Both the position numbers and the translations under genes were made by a program. Of a stretch of DNA of 64,000 nt, positions 1-8,074 are shown piece after piece (position 1 is the first letter of the stretch; the number at the start of each line of letters is the position of its first letter). This DNA is from an uncultured Prevotella sp. GTDB lineage: Bacteria; Bacteroidota; Bacteroidia; Bacteroidales; Bacteroidaceae. The stretch spans positions 62,001-126,000 of the forward strand of contig UQZX01000004.1 of the NCBI GenBank assembly GCA_900545525.1, given 5' to 3'. The notes beneath the pieces were generated by a model. The model did no database searches. It was not told where the DNA came from and was given only the letters and a program-made list of their open reading frames with translations.

Positions 1-301
1 GGTTCCAGCCTAAGCCCATTGAGCCGGATTGTGAGTGTGGCTTTACCGATGCCAGGTGATAATTTGCTGATAAAGGAAGGACATAATCGCCAACCTTTAT
101 GTCGTACAGAGGTATCGAAATATCGGGTATGCCTGTATAATGGCCTACGGGAATTGTACCAAACATGCCAAGACCGGCGACTTCGGGAGAGGGAACATTG
201 TGTACCGGACCGACCTGGGCACAGGCAGGCAAGAATGCGAACTGAACCAACAGCATTAACTGTGCCTTTATGTTGTAAAAAAACTTTTGCATAGCCATCA
301 T
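1..301 (-). CDS. RHS-associated secreted protein, N-terminal part only (runs off the window)
   Basis: The open frame reads leftwards to the edge of the window, so only about 100 N-terminal residues are visible. It starts MMAMQKFFYNIKAQLML, a signal-peptide-like start. Later residues HYTGIPDISIPLYDI and GSMGLGWN match SLYTGIPQISIPIYVI and SWVGLGWS of the 1092-residue protein at 57644-60922, so the two are paralogues. The start ATG overlaps the stop of the preceding gene as ATGA, the same junction as in the right-hand operon, which decides the start. By analogy with that copy it should be a large cell-surface YD/RHS-type protein. The C-terminus is not visible. Confidence 0.8.
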   Translation of the reverse strand, partial: MMAMQKFFYNIKAQLMLLVQFAFLPACAQVGPVHNVPSPEVAGLGMFGTIPVGHYTGIPDISIPLYDIKVGDYVLPLSANYHLASVKPHSQSGSMGLGWN

Positions 302-1407
302 TTTAATGATATGGTTTGTGTATATCTACATCCATCAACATCTACATAGACAATGTATATTCCCCTTCTGCACCCCGACATGTCAATGTTCTCAACGTAT
401 GCGCCTGCCGGTACCTGCCTTTTGCCGCTGGCGAAAACAAGTTTGCCATCGTGTGTGGATATTCCGTATGACACTTCCGACTGCCCGTCAAGACGGTATT
501 CAACCGTGACAGACGAATTGCCTTGCAGATATATTTCGTAATCAACCAGCTTGTTACGAGTATCTCCGTTTGTCTCATCATCGGGTGCAAAATGCCGTGC
601 GTAGCTGTATCCGGCATCATCGCCCATGCCTTCTTGCACGGAAGGCGGCAGATAGAAGACCTGTGCATAAGGTTTGTGTTCGCTTCCGTACACATAAGTA
701 AGATGTGTCTCCAACACCGGATATCTGTATCCTGCGGCATACCATCGGTAAATGTCGGTTTTCAGGAGATAAGGTTTCTTGTCCAGCCAACGTTTTATGC
801 TGTCTTCGCCCAACGGTGTTGACGATATTGCCATTATACTGTCCAACGGATAACTGGAACCTGCCAGAAAACGCTCGGTATGTATACGCGTTACATTGCG
901 CAGGGTATCGCCTCCGGGAACAACAATGGCACCGCAGGCATCGGCCTTGACGCTGTATCTGCCGAAGCTCCTAACCGCCACCTTGTCACAATATGTGCCA
1001 GTACCGTGGAAAAAGCCCGAATATGAATCACCGTATGACATGGGAAAGCGTAAGAACACCTCCTTATCGTCATAGCATATCTTTGTGGAATTGTTTTCAA
1101 AACCGTCTATGAAAAGCGTGTCACGGCAGAGCTTGTAATAATATATCGTACCGTTCTCTGTGTACGCCACACGTGCTGTACTGTCGGAAACATCACGTAT
1201 TTTCGCCTTGTTGCCTTCACTTATGATGTCAACATCGCTTATGTCCCACAACACACTTTTACCACTAACGCTCAGGTCTTTATAAGACAGCTCTTTCTTG
1301 ACAAGCACATCGCCGTCGCGAAACATATTAGACATCATCCGTATGCCACCTTGACCATGGCAGACAATGGGCAGCATACACATCAGCAGAAATACGGCAC
1401 ACCTCAT
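298..1407 (-). CDS. Secreted protein with type IX-like C-terminal tail, first gene of an RHS operon
   Basis: The protein has 369 residues and begins with a signal peptide (MRCAVFLLMCMLPIVCHGQ). The last 75 or so residues look like a Por-secretion tail: beta-rich, ending in a GIYIVYVDVDG segment and a short TISLK end, as in type IX secretion substrates. The body is homologous to the 352-residue protein at 56589-57647: both have SYGD/AYGD, GTGTYC/GIGKYC, DTLRNVTRIHT/DTLRDVIRIHT and WYAAGYRYPV/WYAHGCRYPV. Its stop codon overlaps the start of the RHS-like gene as ATGA, so the two are probably translationally coupled. The function is unknown. The pairing suggests a surface partner or chaperone-like component for the large protein. 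Confidence 0.8.
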   Translation of the reverse strand: MRCAVFLLMCMLPIVCHGQGGIRMMSNMFRDGDVLVKKELSYKDLSVSGKSVLWDISDVDIISEGNKAKIRDVSDSTARVAYTENGTIYYYKLCRDTLFIDGFENNSTKICYDDKEVFLRFPMSYGDSYSGFFHGTGTYCDKVAVRSFGRYSVKADACGAIVVPGGDTLRNVTRIHTERFLAGSSYPLDSIMAISSTPLGEDSIKRWLDKKPYLLKTDIYRWYAAGYRYPVLETHLTYVYGSEHKPYAQVFYLPPSVQEGMGDDAGYSYARHFAPDDETNGDTRNKLVDYEIYLQGNSSVTVEYRLDGQSEVSYGISTHDGKLVFASGKRQVPAGAYVENIDMSGCRRGIYIVYVDVDGCRYTQTISLK

Positions 1408-1549
1408 AGGCAGAACTATTTATGTGCCGTAAATATACGTAAAAATATTGAGAATAGGATAATTTATACAAAAATATATAAGTAAATTGTGCACAACACG
1501 CCACACTCCCTCATGTAAAGACGGGAGCGGCGGCAGTTGCTTAAAGGCG

Positions 1550-2467
1550 CTATTTGGAGCCGAAGTAAAGGAATATCATTCCGAGCAGCACAAGGGCAAG
1601 GTCGACAACCTTACTCTTAAGATTTTTCTCATGCAGCAGCGCGGCACCAAAGAGGAAAGACACTATCACGCTGCCGCGGCGCACCATAGAGACTATACTT
1701 ATCATGGCACAGGGAAGGCTGAGGGCATAGAAATAGACAAAGTCGGCAACGCTGAGAAAGATGCTTACGAGAATTATTCCCCAGTCCCAATGGAACGGTG
1801 TGGTGTCTTTGCGCTTGGGATACCACAGGAGCATGAGCATGGCACCCATCATGAAACACTGGTAAATGTTATACCAGCTCTGCACAATCATACGGTCAAG
1901 CCCTACCCCACCATTATCCGCAGGTGCCATGAGATACTTGTCGTACAGACCGCTTACAGCACCGAGCATTGCCGCCGCAACGATAAAATAAATCCATCGG
2001 TCGTGCTTGAAGTCGATGCCTTCTTTCTTTCCGCTGCGGCTAAGCATGAAGAACGAGGCAACAGCAAGCGCCACTCCTATCCACTGGTAAAGGTTCAGGC
2101 GTTCGCCGAAAACGATGAACGCGCCGAGAAGTACCATGACGGGACGTGTGGCGTTGATGGGACCGACAATTGTGAGCGGCAGGTTTTTCATGCCGAAATA
2201 CCCGAACACCCACGACGAGAGCACAATGCAGCTTTTCAACACTATATATTTGTGTACCTCCCAACCACCGGAAGCTACATGGAAGATAGAGCCGTCAAGC
2301 ACACCTGAGCCTGCCGAGAGGATGATGAACGGAAGAAATATCAACGATGAGAACAGCGTATTCAGGAAAAGAATGGGAATGACGGCATTATCCTTCAATG
2401 CCTTTTTCTTAAACGAATCATAAAAACCTAACAGCGTTGCCGAAAGGAATGCCAATACCAACCACAT
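1550..2467 (-). CDS. EamA/DMT-family transporter
   Basis: The protein has 305 residues and about ten hydrophobic segments arranged as two repeats of five helices, as in the drug/metabolite transporter superfamily. The segment INATRPVMVLLGAFIVFGER closing the first repeat is typical of EamA proteins. The likely role is inner-membrane efflux or uptake of a small metabolite; the substrate cannot be told from sequence. The start codon lies almost directly against the heptamer-repeat block on its upstream side. The gene follows truA on the same strand after a 225-bp gap filled by that repeat. Confidence 0.8.
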   Translation of the reverse strand: MWLVLAFLSATLLGFYDSFKKKALKDNAVIPILFLNTLFSSLIFLPFIILSAGSGVLDGSIFHVASGGWEVHKYIVLKSCIVLSSWVFGYFGMKNLPLTIVGPINATRPVMVLLGAFIVFGERLNLYQWIGVALAVASFFMLSRSGKKEGIDFKHDRWIYFIVAAAMLGAVSGLYDKYLMAPADNGGVGLDRMIVQSWYNIYQCFMMGAMLMLLWYPKRKDTTPFHWDWGIILVSIFLSVADFVYFYALSLPCAMISIVSMVRRGSVIVSFLFGAALLHEKNLKSKVVDLALVLLGMIFLYFGSK

Positions 2468-2476
2468 TATTAATTA

Positions 2477-2646
2477 AGAATTATGAATTAAGAGTTAAGA
2501 ATTAAGAGTTATGAGTTAAGAATTAAGAGTTAAGAATTAAGAGTTAAGAGTTAAGAGTTAAGAATTAAGAGTTAAGAGTTAAGAGTTAAGAGTTAAGAAT
2601 TAAGAGTTATGAATTAAGAGTTATGAGTTATGAATTAAGAGTTATA
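2477..2646. repeat. Tandem degenerate heptamer array (GARTTAW)
   Basis: About 24 consecutive 7-nt units, mostly GAGTTAA, GAATTAA, GAGTTAT and GAATTAT, fill the gap between truA and the EamA gene. There is no coding potential. It shares its heptad purine-rich design with the arrays near 3490, 6704, 39972, 47430 and 63963, although the unit sequence differs. Here only one arm is seen, without a complementary pyrimidine arm. Confidence 0.85.
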
Positions 2647-2692
2647 TAAGCCACAAATTATTAATTATAAATTATGAATTATAAATTAAAAA

Positions 2693-3424
2693 TCAGAACT
2701 TCACTTCCTCAAGAAACAAGGCGTTGCCGGGCATGCTCTCGCCCGCGCCCGTGCGTTTGCGTCCCTCTACAATGCCACGGAAGTCGTCTATGCTTATCCG
2801 TCCACGCCCCACATCTATCAGCGTTCCAACAACGGCACGCACCATATTGCGGAGAAAGCGGTTGGCTGTTATAACGAAATGCCAGCTGTTGGATGTATCC
2901 TGCACCCAACGGGCTTCCATTACATTGCACAGCGTTGTCTTCACATCGGTGTTGCTCTTGCAGAATGCGGCAAAATCTTCGTACTCGAGCAATATCGCCG
3001 CAGCACGGTTCATAGCGTCAAAGTCAAGAGCGTAATGCAGTTCACATGAGTATGCACGTCTGAAAGGGTCTTTTGACAGATGTATATAATAATGGTACGT
3101 GCGCGAGGTGGCACTGAAGCGTGCGTGCATGTCACCGTCAACGGGTCTGATGCCACTCACCGATATGTCGCGCGGAAGCATCCTGTTGAGTTTATAGACA
3201 AGATTGGCGGTATCGAATATCTTTGCCGTATCCATGTGTGCAACCATCATGCGTGCATGCACGCCGGCATCGGTGCGCCCCGCTCCTACCACCTGCACAT
3301 CTTCACGCAACAGGACGGACAGAGCCTTCTGAAGTTCTGCCTGAACAGAATTGCCGTTGGGCTGTATCTGCCAGCCGTGGTAACATGTACCGTCGTAACT
3401 GAATGTTATAAAAAAACGTTGCAT
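2693..3424 (-). CDS. truA: tRNA pseudouridine synthase A
   Basis: The protein has 243 residues, the usual length for TruA, which isomerises uridines 38-40 in the anticodon stem-loop. The catalytic aspartate motif AGRTDAGVHA is present near residue 52, followed by typical segments RFSATSRTYHYYI and RNMVRAVVGTLIDVGRG. The start gives MQRFFITFSYDGTCYHGWQ, the normal N-terminus of the family. A TAnnTTTG box lies about 30 nt upstream of the start. Confidence 0.95.
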   Translation of the reverse strand: MQRFFITFSYDGTCYHGWQIQPNGNSVQAELQKALSVLLREDVQVVGAGRTDAGVHARMMVAHMDTAKIFDTANLVYKLNRMLPRDISVSGIRPVDGDMHARFSATSRTYHYYIHLSKDPFRRAYSCELHYALDFDAMNRAAAILLEYEDFAAFCKSNTDVKTTLCNVMEARWVQDTSNSWHFVITANRFLRNMVRAVVGTLIDVGRGRISIDDFRGIVEGRKRTGAGESMPGNALFLEEVKF

Positions 3425-3454
3425 CGCCTTACTCTACTGTTGATAAAACAGGTG

Positions 3455-3462
3455 CAAAGGTA
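3455..3462 (-). promoter_or_regulatory. Putative -7 box of truA (TACCTTTG)
   Basis: TACCTTTG on the minus strand matches the Bacteroidetes -7 consensus TAnnTTTG and lies 31 nt upstream of the truA start. No clear TTTG is seen at -33. Confidence 0.6.
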
Positions 3463-3483
3463 AGGAATATTTCGGAAAGCGGG

Positions 3484-3665
3484 AAGAAGGGATGAGAAAA
3501 GTAGTAAGGAGGAAGGAGAAAAAGGAGGAAGGAGAAAAAGTAGTAAGGAGTAAGGAGAAAAAATGAGTAAGGAGGAATGTATAAGTATAGCTACACTTAA
3601 ATAATGCTATTGCATTTACTCCCTATACTTACAACATTCCTCCTTACTCCCTTTTCTCCTTACTA
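3484..3665. repeat. Purine/pyrimidine inverted-repeat hairpin of GGAGTAA-type heptamers
   Basis: A left arm rich in GGAGTAA, GGAGGAA and GGAGAAA units faces a right arm of the complementary CTTACTCC type. The core stem pairs 3566-3590 with 3623-3648 with only a one-base bulge, around a loop of about 32 nt. It fills the gap between the truA start and the 3' end of the metal ATPase gene. It could end ATPase transcription, but there is no U-run typical of an intrinsic terminator. Confidence 0.8.
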
Positions 3666-3666
3666 C

Positions 3667-5523
3667 TTACTCCTTTCTTCTCCCCATCGCCCTCATGGCA
3701 TTAAGCACGGCAAGCACGGTAACACCGACATCGGAGAATACGGCAGCCCACATTGTCGCCAGACCCACTGCACCGAGCAAGAGGACTGCCACCTTAACGC
3801 CTATCGCAAAGACAATGTTCTGCTTTACAATAGAAAGAGTACGCCGTGCTATAGACATGCCCTGAGCCACCTTTGCAGGATTATCGTCCATCAGCACAAC
3901 ATCGGCAGCCTCTATAGCCGCATCGCTCCCGGCAGCACCCATCGCGATGCCTACATCAGAGAGCTTTAACACCGGCGCATCGTTTATGCCGTCACCAACA
4001 AAAGCCACTGTGCCTTGACCGCGGCGGCGCCTTATTATATCCTCCATCAGCTGCACCTTACCGTCTGGCAACAACCTGGCGTGCACCTCATCTATTCCAA
4101 GTTCATGCGCAACACTCTCCGCCACATCACTACGGTCACCGGTGAGCATCACGGTCTGTTCCACACCGGCACGCCTGAGAGCCGACAAAGCTTCTGCCGT
4201 CTGCGGCTTGACCGTGTCAGACACAACAACGTGCCCAAGATACTTACCTTCTGATGCCACATGTACCACGGTACCGACAACGGCAGGGGCGACAAACGAC
4301 ACACCGGCACGCTCCATAAGTCTGTCGTTACCGGCATATACAGGCTTGCCGTCAACGTATGTCATTATACCCTCACCGGCAAAGTTCTCTGCACCGCCAA
4401 CCCTCGACTTGTCCGTCTTCTGCCGGCATGCCCCACGAAGGGCTGCGGCAACAGGATGGTCCGAATATATCTCGGCAAGGGCAGCTGTCTCCACAAGCGT
4501 TTCTTCTTCAACGCCTTCTACCGGATAGACACCGGTAACGGTGAAACTTCCATTTGTCAACGTCCCGGTCTTGTCGAACACCACGGTACGCACACGTGCC
4601 AAAGCCTCTATGTAATTGGAGCCTTTGAAGAGTATTCCCCGTCGCGATGCGCCACCGATTCCGGCAAAGAATGTCAGCGGCACAGAAACCACAAGTGCAC
4701 ACGGGCATGATATTACAAGGAATATAAGTGCGCGGTTAAGCCACAGCATCCATCCGCCATCGGCAAACAAAGGAGGCACAACGGCAAGCAGCACCGCTGC
4801 CGCCACAACAACAGGAGTGTAATATCGTGCAAAACGTGTAATGAACTTCTCTGTATGAGCCTTTCCGTTCTCGGCATTCTCAACAAGACTGAGAATGTGC
4901 GCCACGGTTGACTCACCGTATGTTCCCGTAGTCTTTATCCTAAGCACGCCGGTAAGGTTCATGCTTCCGCTTATCACACTGTCGCCGTCACCGGCCTCAC
5001 GTGGCATGCTTTCGCCTGTAAGTGCCGAAGTGTCGAGCGAAGAGTTGCCTGACACAACCGTTCCGTCAAGCGGTATCTTCTCGCCCGGCTTAACCACTAT
5101 TACCGTACCGGCAGGCACTTCTTCAGGAGCCACACGACGCAATGTGCCATCCGCATCCTCCACATTTGCATGGTCCGGACGTATATCCATAAGCCGTGAA
5201 ATGGAGTCGCGGCTGCGGTCTACAGCCACATCCATAAAAAGCTCGCCTATCTGATAGAACAGCATAACCGCCACCGCCTCGGGATACTCGCCTATGGCAA
5301 AAGCGCCGATTGTTGCCACCGACATCAGGAAGCACTCATCAAACACCTCACCGCGGAAGATGTTGCGCACCGCCTTTACCACAATATCGCCACCTATTAT
5401 TATATAGGCTGCCACACACAACGCCACCGTCACAATCTGCGTAAACGATGTTACGTATGACAATACGAGCAACAAGCCACTTGCCAATATACGCACCAAA
5501 GCTATCTTATGTTCCTTTTCCAT
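3667..5523 (-). CDS. Heavy-metal translocating P1B-type ATPase
   Basis: The 618-residue protein is a metal-exporting P-type ATPase of the inner membrane. Visible signatures are the TGES actuator loop (TSALTGESMPR), the intramembrane metal site SCPCALVVS, the phosphorylation site DKTGTLT, the HP locus SDHPVA and the hinge VGDGINDAPVL. A CPC motif and no N-terminal Cys-rich metal-binding domain point to the Zn/Cd/Pb or Co group; the metal cannot be fixed. It starts MEKEHKIALVRILASG with the first helix close behind. A palindrome sits in the expected promoter region, suggesting control by a metal-sensing repressor or activator. Confidence 0.93.
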   Translation of the reverse strand: MEKEHKIALVRILASGLLLVLSYVTSFTQIVTVALCVAAYIIIGGDIVVKAVRNIFRGEVFDECFLMSVATIGAFAIGEYPEAVAVMLFYQIGELFMDVAVDRSRDSISRLMDIRPDHANVEDADGTLRRVAPEEVPAGTVIVVKPGEKIPLDGTVVSGNSSLDTSALTGESMPREAGDGDSVISGSMNLTGVLRIKTTGTYGESTVAHILSLVENAENGKAHTEKFITRFARYYTPVVVAAAVLLAVVPPLFADGGWMLWLNRALIFLVISCPCALVVSVPLTFFAGIGGASRRGILFKGSNYIEALARVRTVVFDKTGTLTNGSFTVTGVYPVEGVEEETLVETAALAEIYSDHPVAAALRGACRQKTDKSRVGGAENFAGEGIMTYVDGKPVYAGNDRLMERAGVSFVAPAVVGTVVHVASEGKYLGHVVVSDTVKPQTAEALSALRRAGVEQTVMLTGDRSDVAESVAHELGIDEVHARLLPDGKVQLMEDIIRRRRGQGTVAFVGDGINDAPVLKLSDVGIAMGAAGSDAAIEAADVVLMDDNPAKVAQGMSIARRTLSIVKQNIVFAIGVKVAVLLLGAVGLATMWAAVFSDVGVTVLAVLNAMRAMGRRKE

Positions 5524-5548
5524 ATCTCTCCTTTATTTTTAGTTTATG

Positions 5549-5556
5549 CAAAAATA
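5549..5556 (-). promoter_or_regulatory. Putative -7 box of the metal ATPase gene (TATTTTTG)
   Basis: TATTTTTG on the minus strand matches TAnnTTTG, 26 nt upstream of the ATPase start. The palindrome at 5568-5584 lies where the -33 region would be. Confidence 0.55.
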
Positions 5557-5567
5557 TGAAAAAGGAC

Positions 5568-5584
5568 TTGCAACTTGGTTGCAA
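5568..5584. promoter_or_regulatory. Perfect palindrome TTGCAAC-N3-GTTGCAA, candidate metalloregulator operator
   Basis: Two perfect 7-bp inverted halves separated by TTG are centred about 33 bp upstream of the predicted start of ATPase transcription. The size and position fit an operator for a Fur/Zur, MerR or similar regulator. No regulator gene is adjacent, so the binding protein is unknown. Confidence 0.5.
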
Positions 5585-5660
5585 AAGCACGTATGAAAAC
5601 TTAGAATATAAAATGTTCAGGTTTTATAACATATTTGTTGTAAGTTCATTGAGACAGCCA

Positions 5661-6449
5661 TTATGATCTTACAACCATTATACTTACCTCATACAGCAGA
5701 TATAATGGTATTGTCACGAGTACCAGCGTCATAAGGTCCGGAGGTGTTATGGCTGCAGCCACGACCATGATAACCATGAATGCGTGCTTGCGATAGCGTG
5801 AGAGCATCCTTGATGTTATCAAGCCCATTTTTCCGAGCGCATAAGCTATTACGGGCAGCTGGAACACCACGCCCATAAGCAATATCAGCGTGGTAAACGT
5901 GGAAATGTAGCTGTCGAGCGTTATCGTGCTGTGCACCTTTTCGGCAACGCTATATGTTCCAAGAAAACGAAACGATATAGGAAAGAGTACGTAATAACTC
6001 ATCAGTATGCCGAGGATGAACAGGGCATATACAACGAACAGGGTATACACGGAGTATCTGCGTTCGTTTTCATAAAGTGCAGGCGATATGAAACGGAACA
6101 TCTCATATAATATATAAGGTGACGCGCAAAGCAGACCGAGGTATACCGACGTGGTGACATGTGTCATAAACTGGCTGGAAAGATTGGTGGCTATCAAGTC
6201 TACATGATATTCATTGAAGTGAAAATCCGAAAACCCGGCGGCGTGCGCTGTACGTTCTATCAGCCTGTAGGTTACGAATTTCCATTCGCTTGGAGCAAGG
6301 AGCAACCGCCATACCGTGTCTTTCATGCAGAACACAACGGCGGCTGCCACTCCTGTCACACTGAGTATGCGAAAGAGCATGAGGCGAAGAACTTCCAGAT
6401 GCCCGCCGAAAGTGAGCAGCCCGCCTGTCTCTTCATTATTCTTTGCCAT
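5661..6449 (-). CDS. tatC: Sec-independent protein translocase TatC
   Basis: The 262-residue protein has about six membrane helices and the family landmarks: an N-terminal FGGHLEVLR segment (usual HLxELR), MFRFISPALYENERR in the first periplasmic loop, and AAITPPDLMTLVLVTIPLYL near the C-terminus. TatC recognises twin-arginine signals and, with TatA, exports folded proteins. It overlaps tatA by 14 bp, so they form one transcription unit. The nearest gene upstream on this strand is the CXXX-peptide cluster, whose precursor has a twin-arginine signal. Confidence 0.93.
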   Translation of the reverse strand: MAKNNEETGGLLTFGGHLEVLRLMLFRILSVTGVAAAVVFCMKDTVWRLLLAPSEWKFVTYRLIERTAHAAGFSDFHFNEYHVDLIATNLSSQFMTHVTTSVYLGLLCASPYILYEMFRFISPALYENERRYSVYTLFVVYALFILGILMSYYVLFPISFRFLGTYSVAEKVHSTITLDSYISTFTTLILLMGVVFQLPVIAYALGKMGLITSRMLSRYRKHAFMVIMVVAAAITPPDLMTLVLVTIPLYLLYEVSIMVVRS

Positions 6450-6678
6450 CAGTTTCCCGTTCGTTTATATTGTCAGCCTTTGGCTTTTCCACGCCATCTT
6501 CACGACTTTCATCTTTGGTAAAATCCGAAGGACTTTCCATACCTTTCTTAAATTCCTTTACGCCCTGGCCGAGTCCGCGCATCATCTCTGGCAGTTTCTT
6601 GCCGCCGAAAAGCAGCAGTGCCATGCCACCTATGAGTAACAGTTCGGTCGTTCCTATGAATAATAACTGGTAAATCAT
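6436..6678 (-). CDS. tatA: Twin-arginine translocase subunit TatA/TatE
   Basis: The protein has 80 residues: a short N-terminal helix (IGTTELLLIGGMALLLFGG), the hinge KKLPEMMRGLGQGVKEFKKG typical of TatA/E, and a charged hydrophilic tail. It forms the export pore with TatC, whose gene overlaps its 3' end by 14 bp. No TatB is seen, so this is a minimal TatAC system. No clear promoter was found between the hairpin at 6704-6791 and the start, so read-through from the CXXX operon is possible. Confidence 0.92.
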   Translation of the reverse strand: MIYQLLFIGTTELLLIGGMALLLFGGKKLPEMMRGLGQGVKEFKKGMESPSDFTKDESREDGVEKPKADNINERETDGKE

Positions 6679-6703
6679 AATCGTCTTTTTTGTAGTATTT
6701 TTT

Positions 6704-6791
6704 GGGAGTAAGGAGGCAAAGGAGTAAGGAGGTAAGTAGAAATGCTATTCTACCTTTACTCCTTTAACTCCTTCCTCCCTTTACTCCTTAC
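6704..6791. repeat. Inverted repeat of GGAGTAA-type heptamers between tatA and the CXXX cluster
   Basis: Left arm units GGAGTAA/GGAGGCA face a right arm of the TTACTCC type, with a perfect central stem of GTAGAA (6736-6741) against TTCTAC (6748-6753) and a 6-nt loop. The outer arms pair imperfectly. It has the same design as the elements at 3484 and 47430. Confidence 0.75.
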
Positions 6792-6809
6792 TACTTTATA
6801 TCCTTATTC

Positions 6810-7085
6810 TTAATTCGTAACTAAATATATCTCACACGTGTCAAAGTTTATCTCCCAACTACCACTTTCGGTGCTTTCCCACTGATACTTCTCAGCCATG
6901 CGGTCCCACCACGACTGGAACTTAGTACCTGTTTCTCCAAGGTCTTTAACCAATTTCTCATACAGCTCGCTATTGTCCGCCGTGAGAATCTTTGCAAGCT
7001 CGTTCAGTCCGTTGCGACGCTCAAACAGCGTCTGGATTTCGTTCTTTTCCTCGACAGTCACCTGTCCTATAAGTTTTTTTTCCAT
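6810..7085 (-). CDS. CXXX-repeat peptide modification system small protein
   Basis: The 91-residue protein is soluble with no signal peptide. It is predicted helical at first (EEKNEIQTLFERRNGLNELAK) and ends in a segment rich in aromatic residues. It follows the second maturase after 16 nt and is the last gene of the cluster. A small protein in this position accompanies CXXX-repeat peptide loci in Bacteroidales, so I assign it as an accessory factor, possibly a leader-binding or scaffold protein. No catalytic motif can be seen and the function is inferred from context. Confidence 0.65.
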   Translation of the reverse strand: MEKKLIGQVTVEEKNEIQTLFERRNGLNELAKILTADNSELYEKLVKDLGETGTKFQSWWDRMAEKYQWESTESGSWEINFDTCEIYLVTN

Positions 7086-7101
7086 AATGTCATGTATTTA
7101 T

Positions 7102-8070
7102 TCACCATTCATCCTTTTTATCAAAGGGATCCAAGTAATCAATTTCCTTTATCTCCTGTTGTGGCAGGAACGCACCGTGTTTCCGAATAGCAGCCAGCAA
7201 TTCACGGCTTGCATTACGTTCAAGATGAGCCACCACACACTGCTCATGGCTTGGAGTGTTCAACTCGTATGTAGTCTTGCGGTTCAACCATACACAACGC
7301 TTGCATTGGCAGGCATCGCAATTACGGCAAAGGGGTGCATAATCCAACCTGTATAATTGCGGATTCTTGATGTCAAGCCCTGTCTGCAAGTCACCGATGC
7401 TGAACTTTACCTTGCCTAAGCCATAGTCTTCATCATCACCGGCGAGATAGAACGCGGGACATATATAGAACTTCCCGTCGGGTGCAAGCGTAATATTTGC
7501 ATCGCCCGCACAGCAATTGTTCATCTTGTCAAGCATCATACGGTCTGTAAGAATGTTCAGCTGCGGAGACTTGCCGCCGGCATATAACCTTTCCAACTCT
7601 TTTGACAGTGATACAAGGAGCGAACGGTATGCCACGAAATCATCTTCCGTGAACTTTTCCATGTCCTTTATCACGACATTCAGTCTTGCTGCTTTCTCCA
7701 ATGCGGCTGATATTACTTCGTGTTCCCTAAACAATTCCGTCCTGTCCGTGCGTACCACATAGACACAATCTTTGACAAAGTCCATATCCTTTAGCGTATG
7801 GCATCCCTCCACAACAACTACATCAGCATCTGTGCCGTTTCCGGCGGGCATTATCTTCGTGTGGTCTATTGTCTCTATAAGGTCATTGTACTCCTGCGGC
7901 AATCCATAATCAGGATAGATAAACTGGATATTGAGGTTCTCTTTCATGGCGAAAAGGATACCGGCCTTCAGGGCGTCAAGACCTATAAGGCGGCGTTCTT
8001 TTTTGACATTGTCATAGTGACAGAACGAAACGGAAGTATCGTCCAATAATATAATAAGGTATTGCAGCAT
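7102..8070 (-). CDS. CXXX-repeat peptide maturase, SPASM-like without a radical SAM motif
   Basis: The 322-residue protein starts only 4 nt after the radical SAM gene ends. Its C-terminal half has a SPASM-like cysteine pattern: NNCCAGDANITLAPDGKFYIC near residues 189-209, then LCRNCDACQCKRCVWLN. The N-terminal half looks like a degenerate barrel and lacks the CxxxCxxC cluster-binding motif, so it should not start radical chemistry by itself. It matches the type of partner protein known from CXXX-repeat peptide loci. It may present or hold the cysteine-rich core for the radical SAM enzyme, which is an inference. Confidence 0.75.
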   Translation of the reverse strand: MLQYLIILLDDTSVSFCHYDNVKKERRLIGLDALKAGILFAMKENLNIQFIYPDYGLPQEYNDLIETIDHTKIMPAGNGTDADVVVVEGCHTLKDMDFVKDCVYVVRTDRTELFREHEVISAALEKAARLNVVIKDMEKFTEDDFVAYRSLLVSLSKELERLYAGGKSPQLNILTDRMMLDKMNNCCAGDANITLAPDGKFYICPAFYLAGDDEDYGLGKVKFSIGDLQTGLDIKNPQLYRLDYAPLCRNCDACQCKRCVWLNRKTTYELNTPSHEQCVVAHLERNASRELLAAIRKHGAFLPQQEIKEIDYLDPFDKKDEW

Positions 8071-8074
8071 GACT

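Noticed and set aside
1487..2308. A 273-codon plus-strand open frame
   Set aside because: It is antisense to the EamA transporter and has a His-rich shadow composition.
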